Positions 7,824-15,067 of a DNA stretch of 64,000 nt are shown in pieces. The DNA is from Paraburkholderia fynbosensis (GTDB lineage: Bacteria > Pseudomonadota > Gammaproteobacteria > Burkholderiales > Burkholderiaceae): contig NZ_CADIKI010000024.1 in the NCBI RefSeq assembly GCF_902859935.1, forward strand, positions 62,001 through 126,000. Reading direction: 5' to 3'. The position numbers were made by a program, and so were the translations under genes. Within the stretch, counting starts at the first letter, position 1, and each line of letters starts with the position of its first letter. The notes beneath the pieces were generated by a model, which saw nothing but the letters and a program-made list of their open reading frames with translations, searched no databases and was not told the origin of the DNA.

Positions 7824-8248
7824 GCCGGCAACCCGTAAAACAGTTTCCAGAGCAGCTCTTCGACCCGGCGCGCGCCGAGCTCGGTCAGCGCAACATCGAG
7901 CGGCGCCCGCCCTTCGAGCTCCGGGTGCGGCGTCGACAGGAATTCCCGCGCGTCCTCCTCGTCGTTCCAGACGTAGGCCGTCGTCGCGACGATCCTGGCC
8001 AGCCGCTCAGTCTTTTCCGATTCGTCTGGCGTCAGCCGATCGCGACGCCGCTTATAGGTCGCTTCGGGGATGATGCGGGCAAGTAGCGCACGCCGGGCGT
8101 CGGCATCGTGCGTCGCATGTTCGACGCCCGCGCGCAGCGCGGACTTGGGCAGGCCGTCGCGGACAAGTGCCTCGAGTTCCGCGAGCGTGTGCGGGACCTG
8201 CCGCAGTTCCATGACCGCGGCCACTGCTTCAGGCGTGATCAGTGACAT
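7820..8248 (-). CDS. Xre/MbcA/ParS-family antitoxin (second module)
   Basis: A 142-residue antitoxin with the DUF2384 domain: PEATYKRRRDRLTPDESEKTERLARIVATTAYVW, then FLSTPHPELEGRAPLDVALTELGARRVEELLWKLFYGLPA. The ARIIPEATYKRR segment is the likely recognition helix. GGGAG precedes the ATG at a good distance. The promoter region upstream (8249-8300) contains inverted GTATCA/TGATAC half-sites, consistent with autorepression by the toxin-antitoxin complex. Confidence 0.85.
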   Translation of the reverse strand: MSLITPEAVAAVMELRQVPHTLAELEALVRDGLPKSALRAGVEHATHDADARRALLARIIPEATYKRRRDRLTPDESEKTERLARIVATTAYVWNDEEDAREFLSTPHPELEGRAPLDVALTELGARRVEELLWKLFYGLPA

Positions 8249-8264
8249 GCGACTCCCGACTAAA

Positions 8265-8300
8265 GTATCAGTTGATCCCTAATGATAGCGCAATTGATAC
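8265..8300. promoter_or_regulatory. Candidate operator of the RES/Xre module
   Basis: Half-sites GTATCA (8265-8270) and TGATAC (8295-8300) face each other 24 bases apart, starting 17 bp upstream of the antitoxin ATG. Toxin-antitoxin promoters of this class are normally autoregulated at such repeats; assignment is by position and symmetry only. Confidence 0.4.
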
Positions 8301-8504
8301 CGTCCGCAAACCCATCTTCGATCTGGCGGGCGCCAGCGCGGAGACTGCCGAGGCGGTCACCTCGACATCGTCCGTGCCTGCGAGAATCGCCCACATAGCA
8401 TGACGGCACGTCACGGCCTACAAAAATCTTTCATACACGAAACGCTCAAGCACTTAAGCATCCGCTCGCGACAGGATGTCGCACCGGGCACACGGATAAA
8501 CCAT

Positions 8505-8618
8505 TTATGGTGCACTGCACAAGCCCGTGTGATTGGCAGATGCGATTTGACGGTCGTGTTATAGTGCACTGCACAATCTCTGACCGATCGGCAAGTGCGA
8601 TCTGACGACCGCGTCCCG
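8505..8618. repeat. Two imperfect 54-bp direct repeats with a TGCACTGCAC core
   Basis: TTATGGTGCACTGCACAAG (8505-8523) recurs as TTATAGTGCACTGCACAAT (8559-8577), exactly 54 bp apart, and the similarity continues through GATxGGCAxxTGCGATxTGACG. The core GTGCACTGCAC is a near-palindrome. The repeats lie about 100 bp upstream of a small secreted protein gene (8716) and look like paired regulator sites. TGC/GCA-rich sites are bound by PhaR-type regulators of polyhydroxyalkanoate genes, but no such gene is visible here. Confidence 0.6.
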
Positions 8619-8715
8619 GCGTTGCCGGGTTGCGGACAGACATGCCGCTGAAGGTGAATCGCCACGCCCGTCAGCTACGCCCAGTTTCTGTCTACATCAT
8701 CAAAATGAGGTCCCT

Positions 8716-8871
8716 GTGAGATACCTTCCCCGCATCGCCGCGTCTGGAGCACTCCTGGTCGTCGCTCTCGGTATCGTCACCTTCGCCCAGATCAAGTTCG
8801 CGCCGCAATCCGCAGACAACAACCCGGTTGCACGGATCGTCCTGAACGTCGAGTCGCAACTGAACGGCTGA
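8716..8871 (+). CDS. Small exported or membrane-anchored peptide (51 aa)
   Basis: A 51-residue product starting at GTG 8716 with ATGAGG (8704-8709) as ribosome site. It has MRYLPR, then a hydrophobic helix (about 8-24, SGALLVVALGIVTFA), then a polar tail ending RIVLNVESQLNG. The layout is that of a short signal-anchor or secreted peptide. It stands alone downstream of the 54-bp repeat pair and could be controlled by it. Family unknown; a longer minus-strand frame across the same bases was rejected because it has no start or domain support. Confidence 0.5.
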   Translation: MRYLPRIAASGALLVVALGIVTFAQIKFAPQSADNNPVARIVLNVESQLNG

Positions 8872-9623
8872 GCGACTCCACCGCTGTATGTAGCCCGCGC
8901 CCCACAGGCAAAGGCAGGCAAAGAAAACCCGCCAGGCTCCGAAGAGAACTGCCTGGTTTGAGCTACTGATTTCGGATTCACACGCCAGGCGATGGTAACG
9001 GAGTTGACGCCTGCTCAGTCTCCTCCAGCGATCAGTCAACCTCCATGTCCACGGCATCGAATACCTCGGCAGGCCATCAATCGTCAATTCGAGACGCTTC
9101 ATTGTGGCCTCGTGAGACAGGCAATCGTCCCCTTCGACGTTTCGATCATCAGAACTCAAAGGAGCGTGTCGCCACACTGATCCAGCGCAAGCCAGCCCTC
9201 CCCGCCTTGCGCAAATTGTCACCGCGCAGCCTGAAGGCATGGCCGAATCCAGAATTTGTGCAGCAGCCTCCTGCACAAATTGAAACCTCTTCGGCTTGGT
9301 AAACATAGGATTGCGAATTAATCGCCGATCATTTCTTTTATGTCTACATGAACGCCCCCGTTTGCGCCAGATGTTCGAGGTCTTGACGAATAGAATGGGC
9401 TGCAGCTCTACATCCGGCCTCTTTGCAGCTTCCGCTTCGCTGCCGGCCCCTATGAGATCCGCTGACTCACGCCTCATTCAAATCGCGAGCTTGTGAAGCT
9501 CAGACATAAAAGCAGGTTTGGTGAATCCCGGGTCCCGCCCGATTTGTCATTACACTCGACTGCCGCCGCAACTTTTGACGTTCCATCCGTTGAAACAAGA
9601 AACTTTCCTGCAGACCGATGAAA
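8872..9623. other. Gene-free stretch
   Basis: About 750 bp without a supportable gene between the small peptide gene and the IS110 pseudogene. It includes the 40-base segment at 9304-9343 that resembles 1276-1315, and a short inverted repeat TTTGTGCAGcagcctCCTGCACAAA (about 9255-9279). Confidence 0.45.
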
Positions 9624-10622
9624 TCAGGCTAACCTCGTACTGACGTAATCCTTCCGATAGGGCTGTTGATGCGCCAGCACCGCCCAGATTATTCACGCAA
9701 GCTTGTTGGCCATTGCGACGATGACGACATTCAACGGGCGCCGCTGTTTCAGCTGTTCGACCCAGAGACCTGGCTCTTTCGCGCGATAGATGATGCTCCG
9801 CGCGCCGTGAACCAGCAGAGTTCGGAGATACGTGTCACCTCGCTTACTAATTCCCTGTAACTTGATGGTACCGCCGGAACCCGTCTGTCCCGGCACAAGT
9901 CCTAGCCAGGCCGCAAACTCACGCCCAGACTTGAAGGCTTTGGCATGTCCCATCGTTGCCACGGCAGCTGTTGCGGTAATCAGTACCACGCCGGGGATCG
10001 CCGCGATTGCCTTGGCCGCCTGATCATTTTTCATCCACTCCTGCATCCGTCGCTCGATCTGGCGGATCTGGCGGTCCACCTCATCCAGCCCTTTCCATTG
10101 CTCTCGCAGCGTATCGATCAGTATGGCAGGCAAGCGTCCTGACAATCTTTCCAGAACTCCGACCGTTGCCTTGTCCAGCGCCGCCCTCCCTACTCCCATT
10201 ACCTCGCCGTATTCGCTGAGCAATCCGCGAAGACTATTGGTTTGCATCGTGCGAAACTTCACCAGTTGTTGACGCATACGATGCAGTGCAAGGATGGCCT
10301 GCTGCGCTTCGCTTTTTACAGCAACTTCCTTGCAATCCATCTGGGTGGCCATCTAGATTGCCCGCGCGTCGGCCGCATCATTCTTATTGCGGATGTTGAA
10401 CGCCTTGACGAACTTCGCCGGCATCAGCTTTACCCGATGCGCCCAATGCTGTGATCCGCTGCACGACTCCATGCCGACAAGGCAGGGTTTGCGATTGGCA
10501 AAGTATTCGAGAAATGCCGCTCGCTTAACGGGCCGGTTCACGATTTCGCCGCTCTCGGGATCCACCCAGTGAACCTGCATTACATTCTTTGCGATGTCCA
10601 CACCCGCGATCGTATATGCCAT
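9624..10622 (-). pseudogene. IS110-family (IS1111 group) transposase with two in-frame stops
   Basis: The reading frame from the ATG at 10622 (MAYTIAGVDIAKNVMQVHW) to the TGA at 9624 is 333 codons with no frameshift, the full IS110 length. It contains the N-terminal DEDD part (GVDIAKN, MESCSGSQHWAH, NKNDAADARAI) and the C-terminal transposase_20 part (AAIPGVVLITATAAVA, FAAWLGLVPGQTGSGG, GDTYLRTLLVHGARS). Two codons are stops: TAG at 10353-10355, where Trp is expected after DAADARAI, and TGA at 9693-9695, where Arg is expected in MANKLA-x-IIWAVLAHQQPYR. Both are single-base changes. Confidence 0.85.
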
Positions 10623-11009
10623 GACGGATCCCCTCGGTTCGGCCGCTACATCGACGTGTGGGAGTATCCGGACGGGCGCCTTGAGATCCGCGCGGACGGC
10701 GTCGTGCTGCCCTGTGTGCCGTACGATAAGCTCGCGGAGATTGATCAGGGTGCCGTGATCGAGCACAAGCGCCTCGGTCATGCGCTGCAGGTCGCGCAAG
10801 CCGTGCAGGCGCAGCGCGACAACCGCCGGATCTCGGGCTCGCCATCACGTACGATTCGTGGTGCGGCGGTACGCAAGCCCAAACCCTCACCCGGCACGAA
10901 GAAGCAACGCGCATTCACCCGAGCCGACCTGAACCAGGCAATCGTGCAGATCGCACAGCAGTCGAAGACGCCTTCAACACCTAGCCAACGGTCTGCACGC
11001 ACTCGCTGA
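10623..11009 (+). pseudogene. C-terminal remnant of an ISNCY/integrase-core transposase
   Basis: The plus-strand frame reads RYIDVWEYPDGRLEIRADG, VPYDKLAEIDQGAVIEHKRL, then a basic tail (SPGTKKQRAFTRADLNQAIVQIAQ). This looks like the tail of an ISNCY-type transposase in which a DDE domain is followed by such a beta-rich part. The N-terminal and catalytic parts are absent; the IS110 copy abuts it at 10622, so insertion of IS110 probably replaced or separated them. Family assignment moderate. Confidence 0.55.
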
Positions 11010-11185
11010 ACGGACTGACACGCCCTGCCCGTTCAAGGCTGTCCTTCGACACTACGTGGATTCAAACCGTTAAAGACAGACTCAAACCCGACATCAAGAC
11101 TACGACATCTGTATTTAGCCAGCCCTGCGACATTTCAATCTGGCCTCGACAAACACTAGCAACAAGTTGAAAGTCGAGTAAAGGC

Positions 11186-12022
11186 TCAATACATATCCGG
11201 GCGCCGGTCCCGCAATACGTGATTGAACGCGTTCAATTGCCGGTGCCGGCGCGCGTCAGTCAGATTCACCGTCGCCAGCAGAATCTCTTCGTCGGTTGCA
11301 CTGGCCGGACCGGCCACCGGCCATCCTTGCGAGTCGACAATCAGGCTGCGTCCAAGAAACGGCTGGTTGCGTTCGACGCCGACCCGGTCCGCCGCCGCCA
11401 CGAACAGTCCGTTCGAATGCGCGCCGCCCATCGCCAGCAGATTCGCCATCGCGGGCAGTTCGGCCGGCTGCGCAGGCATAGGCACCCAGTTGGTCGGCAC
11501 GCACAGGATGTCGGCACCCCGGGCAGCCGCCATCCGGAAAACTTCAGGAAACCAGATGTCGTAGCAGATCGCGCAAGCCACCCGGCCAAATGGCGTATGA
11601 AACACCGGCATGCCGACGTTGCCCGGTTCGAAAAAGAGCTGCTCGTCACCCCACAAATGCATCTTTCGATAACCGCCCAGCACACCTCCCGGACCGATCA
11701 CGGCCGCCGAGTTGTAAAGCGCATCGCCGTTGCGTTCGGCGTACCCGACCACCAGCGTGACGCGCAGACGCGCTGCGAGCGCACTCCACTGCCCAATCGT
11801 CTCGCCATCCACCAAGGCTTCGGACAGCGCGAACGCTTCTTCACGCGACTCGAATACATAACCCGAATTGCATAACTCCGGCAGCACGATCAGATTCGCG
11901 CCGCGCGCATACGCCTGCTTGATCAGCTCGATCGAGTGCGCCACGTTGCGCGCCTTGGCGCCCACTTCCGGGCACATCTGCACGCACGCGACGGTCACCT
12001 TGCTCTCGTTGCCTGGCATCAT
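11186..12022 (-). CDS. Carbon-nitrogen hydrolase (nitrilase superfamily)
   Basis: A 278-residue single-domain nitrilase-superfamily enzyme. The catalytic triad is visible: Glu in IVLPELCNSGYVF (about 48), Lys in GGYRKMHLWGD (about 119) and Cys in ACAICYDIWFPEVFR (about 151). This group hydrolyses amides, carbamoyl compounds or nitriles; length and motifs favour an amidase or N-carbamoylase over a true nitrilase (which is longer and has CWEH). Its ATG overlaps the stop of the amidase gene by four bases, making it the last gene of a 14-gene array that also encodes amide and urea transport. Exact substrate unknown. Confidence 0.85.
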   Translation of the reverse strand: MMPGNESKVTVACVQMCPEVGAKARNVAHSIELIKQAYARGANLIVLPELCNSGYVFESREEAFALSEALVDGETIGQWSALAARLRVTLVVGYAERNGDALYNSAAVIGPGGVLGGYRKMHLWGDEQLFFEPGNVGMPVFHTPFGRVACAICYDIWFPEVFRMAAARGADILCVPTNWVPMPAQPAELPAMANLLAMGGAHSNGLFVAAADRVGVERNQPFLGRSLIVDSQGWPVAGPASATDEEILLATVNLTDARRHRQLNAFNHVLRDRRPDMY

Positions 12023-13416
12023 GGCTGCACACTCCTCGCAATTGGCGAGCGCATCGCGTTCCAGTGGTTCACGCTCTCATAGGACGCGGCTACGCGCAGA
12101 ATCGTAGTTTCGTCGAACGGTTTGCCGGCGATCTGCAGACCGATTGGCAAGCCGCCCGAATCGAAGCCGCATGGCACGGACAGGGCCGGCAAGCCAGTCA
12201 GGTTGAATGGGTAGGTGAGACGCCATGACGCCGCGAGCGGGCTCTCTTCCATGCCCCCAGTCACCACCGTTGCCTGTCCGCGCTGCCATGCGGTAACTGG
12301 GGACGCAGGCGTCACCACGACATCGACGCGCTCGAATACCGCGTTGAAATCAGCGATCAGACACGCGCGCAACTGCTCTGCCTTCAGGTAGTCCGACGCC
12401 GACACCATGCGGCCGATCTCGACGAGCGTGCGGACGTCGTCAGCCATCGCGGCGGTCGCACCGCGTTGCAGGCCGCGATCGTGATATGCGCTCGACGACG
12501 CGAGTTCGATTGCGAAGATCGCGCCCAGGCCGTATTTCAGGTTGGGTACTTCGAAGTCGATCACCTGCGCGCCGAGCGCGGCGAGCGTCGCAATGGCGCG
12601 CTCGACTTGCGCCTCGACTTGCGCCTCGTTGGCGCCAAAGAAGTGATTGCGGCACACGCCGATGCGCATGCTCGCGATGCCGCCGTCCAGCGACGCGATG
12701 TAATCCGGCACCGGTACGTCGGCGCTGCCGGGGTCCCGCGTATCGTGGCCGGCGAGCACGTTGAGCAGCAGCGCCGCGTCGCGCACCGACAGTGTCAACG
12801 GGCCCGCATGATCGAGCGACCAGCTATGCGGCACGATCCCCGCCCGGCTGACGCGACCGAACGTCGGCTTCAAGCCCACTACGCCACACAGACTCGCCGG
12901 AATGCGAATCGAGCCGCCCGTGTCCGATCCGAGCGCGCCGTAGGCCATGCGCGCGGCCAGCGCCGCGCCCGAGCCGCCGCTCGATCCGCCGGGAATGCGC
13001 GAGAGATCCCAGGGATTGCGAGTGGGCGGCGTCTCCGTGCCCCAAGCAAACTCGTGCGTGCGGGTCTTGCCGATCACGATCGCGCCGGCCGCCCGCAGGC
13101 GCGCCACCGCAGCTGCGTCTTCGTTTGCGAACGTATAACCCGGCGCGCGGCTGCCTGCCGTGGTCGGCATACCGGCCGTCAGATAGTTGTCCTTGATCGC
13201 AATCGGCACGCCATGCAGCGGCCCGCGCCGCATGCCGCGCTTCAGTTCCTCCGTGCATTGCCCGGCTTCGGCGCGCGCGGCCGGATTAAGACATTCATAC
13301 GCCAGCACTTGCGGGTCGAGCGCGGCGATGCGCGTGAGCAGCGCGTCCATGAGATCGGTGGGCGTTACCTCGCCCGATGCAATGTCCGCGGCGATGGCGG
13401 TGAGATCGTCGTTCAT
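12019..13416 (-). CDS. Amidase-signature family hydrolase (AtzE/GatA-like)
   Basis: A 465-residue amidase with the Ser-cisSer-Lys machinery: Lys in GVPIAIKDNYL, the GGSSGGSGAALAA glycine/serine stretch and the nucleophile in GSDTGGSIRIPA. The start at 13416 (MNDDLTAIAADIASGEVTP) gives the typical amidase N-terminus and overlaps the preceding gene as ATGA. AtzE- and GatA-type amidases need a small partner subunit (AtzG or GatC); the preceding gene ends with just such a domain. A 12-bp tandem duplication encodes EAQVEAQVE near residue 270. Probably a cytosolic amide or carboxamide hydrolase fed by the upstream transporters. Confidence 0.85.
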   Translation of the reverse strand: MNDDLTAIAADIASGEVTPTDLMDALLTRIAALDPQVLAYECLNPAARAEAGQCTEELKRGMRRGPLHGVPIAIKDNYLTAGMPTTAGSRAPGYTFANEDAAAVARLRAAGAIVIGKTRTHEFAWGTETPPTRNPWDLSRIPGGSSGGSGAALAARMAYGALGSDTGGSIRIPASLCGVVGLKPTFGRVSRAGIVPHSWSLDHAGPLTLSVRDAALLLNVLAGHDTRDPGSADVPVPDYIASLDGGIASMRIGVCRNHFFGANEAQVEAQVERAIATLAALGAQVIDFEVPNLKYGLGAIFAIELASSSAYHDRGLQRGATAAMADDVRTLVEIGRMVSASDYLKAEQLRACLIADFNAVFERVDVVVTPASPVTAWQRGQATVVTGGMEESPLAASWRLTYPFNLTGLPALSVPCGFDSGGLPIGLQIAGKPFDETTILRVAASYESVNHWNAMRSPIARSVQP

Positions 13417-14336
13417 GCTCCACCCTTGGTGGAAGGTCCGGTATAAGCACGCGCCAGATCGAACACGACCACCGGGTGCACGTCTGACAGATCGAGTTCG
13501 CGTAACTTGCTGATCTCCGCGAGGATCGATACGTAGGCGGCCAGGTTGTGCGCCACGCGCTCGGCGTCGAACTCGACGCCGAGCCACCTGCCTAGCACCC
13601 GCATATCGGCGTTCAACGGGTCGGTTGCGCCCGGCCTCGATTGCGGCGGCGTCAACAGCAACTCAGTCACGGCGGCCGGCGGCGCACGGCCGGGATAGCT
13701 GCGGGTGGGCATCCCTTCGACGAACGGGACGAACTGCCGCTGTGCCACTTCGAACACACGCCGCAATTCGGCAACCGGTTCATGGTGTTCGTCGACCCGC
13801 AAATCGAGGTGGGCATATGCCTCGTTGCGCACCACCTTCAGCGCCGCCGATTGGCGGCCGCGCTTGTCGCCGCCGGCGGCTTGTCCCGCTTCGAGCGCGC
13901 GCATCAGGCGCTCCTCCAGCGCGAGTTCAGCGCTCGCCTCATACGCGGCGAGCATCGCATCGAGCGTCCCGGCGCCGGTCAGCATGTTGCCCTGAATCGT
14001 GCAGGACGTGCCGCAGCGCTGCCCCGCCCAACCCGTACATTGCGGGCCGGTCCAGCACGCGCTTTGACCGTTGCGATCGACAATGCCGAGCTGCCGCAGA
14101 TCCGCGGCGGCATCGTCATGCAGTACCCTCGCGAGCGCCTGTTCGGCGCTCAGGCCCTGATCGAGCAGGTCGAGCGCATCGAGCGCGAGATACGGATTGA
14201 CCCACGATTGCGTCGACACCGCCCCCACGCCGGTGCGCAGATACACGCACATCGCGCCGACGGCCGGCACCGCCGTGCTGACCGCCACGCCCAACGCACC
14301 GGTCCGCGCACAGCGCGCGACGATGGAAAACGTCAT
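13413..14336 (-). CDS. DUF1028 Ntn-hydrolase-like protein fused to a GatC/AtzG-like domain
   Basis: A 307-residue protein. Residues 1 to about 225 fit DUF1028: MTFSIVARCARTGALGVAVST, GVGAVSTQSWVNP, TIQGNMLTGAGTLDAM and the HLDLRVDEHHEPVAELRRVF end; these resemble Ntn hydrolases and often sit in amino-acid or amide operons. About residues 250-300 form a second small domain (LGRWLGVEFDAERVAHNLAAY, LRELDLSDVHPVVVFD) with the helical pattern of GatC/AtzG, the chaperone-like partner of AtzE/GatA amidases. It overlaps the amidase gene by four bases, so the fused domain probably serves that enzyme. Domain fusion is my reading of the sequence, not a database result. Confidence 0.75.
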   Translation of the reverse strand: MTFSIVARCARTGALGVAVSTAVPAVGAMCVYLRTGVGAVSTQSWVNPYLALDALDLLDQGLSAEQALARVLHDDAAADLRQLGIVDRNGQSACWTGPQCTGWAGQRCGTSCTIQGNMLTGAGTLDAMLAAYEASAELALEERLMRALEAGQAAGGDKRGRQSAALKVVRNEAYAHLDLRVDEHHEPVAELRRVFEVAQRQFVPFVEGMPTRSYPGRAPPAAVTELLLTPPQSRPGATDPLNADMRVLGRWLGVEFDAERVAHNLAAYVSILAEISKLRELDLSDVHPVVVFDLARAYTGPSTKGGA

Positions 14337-14356
14337 GGCAAACTTTCTCCCTAGCG

Positions 14357-15067
14357 TTACAGCGACAGGAAACGCGAAACCGTAGCTTGCGCCGACGTAT
14401 CCGCCGTATCACCGGCCGCCGGAATTTCACCGAGTTCGAGCACCGCGTAGCGATTCGCGACAGCAAAAGCGAACTGCACGTGCTGCTCGACCAGCAGCAT
14501 CGTCGTGCCGGCACTGTCACGCTCGCGGCTGAGAACGCCGACCAGCCGTTCGATCACCGACGGCTGCATGCCCTCGGTGATTTCGTCGACGAGGATCAGC
14601 TTTGGCTGGCGAATCAACGCCCGCGCGACCAACAGCATCTTCTGCTCGCCGCCGGACAGCGTACCGGCTTTCTGTCTGAGGCGGTCCTTGAGAAACGGGA
14701 AAAGGTCCTCGATACGCTCGAAAAGCGGTTTGAAATCGCGATCGCGCATGAGGGCGAGCTTCAGGTTCTCTTCGACGGACAGGTCCTGAAACAAGGCCTT
14801 TTCCTGTGGGATGTAAGCGACGTCGCGTCGCGCGATGCGGTTCGGCGGCACGCCCGTGGTCCGTGCGCCGAACAGCGCGATGTCGCCGCTCTTCGGGCGG
14901 ATGAAACCCATCAGCGTTTTCAGCAAGGTCGACTTACCCATGCCGTTCTTGCCGAGAATCGCCACCACTTCACCGCGCGCGAGCGTGAGGTTCAGGCCCT
15001 TGAGCACCATCGCCTCGCCGTAGCCGCTATGCAGTGCGTCGACCTGAACAATCGATGTTGCATTCAT
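14357..15067 (-). CDS. LivF-type ABC transporter ATPase
   Basis: A 236-residue ATP-binding subunit of a HAAT-family (branched-chain amino acid/amide) importer. Walker A ILGKNGMGKSTLLKTL (about 36-51), signature LSGGEQKMLLVARAL (about 138-152), Walker B LILVDEITEGMQP. The NGMGKST variant and DEITEGMQPS are typical of LivF. It pairs with the ATPase domain of the fused LivM-LivG protein, whose stop it overlaps by four bases. Cytosolic face of the inner membrane. Confidence 0.9.
   Translation of the reverse strand: MNATSIVQVDALHSGYGEAMVLKGLNLTLARGEVVAILGKNGMGKSTLLKTLMGFIRPKSGDIALFGARTTGVPPNRIARRDVAYIPQEKALFQDLSVEENLKLALMRDRDFKPLFERIEDLFPFLKDRLRQKAGTLSGGEQKMLLVARALIRQPKLILVDEITEGMQPSVIERLVGVLSRERDSAGTTMLLVEQHVQFAFAVANRYAVLELGEIPAAGDTADTSAQATVSRFLSL

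Noticed and set aside
8505..8618. CRISPR-like direct repeats
   Set aside because: Only two imperfect units, and the spacing between them is itself partly conserved; no cas gene.
8692..9477. 261-codon minus-strand frame
   Set aside because: No domain, no start signal, and it overlaps the better supported small peptide gene on the plus strand; only a short piece (RNDRRLIRNPMF) may be a relic.
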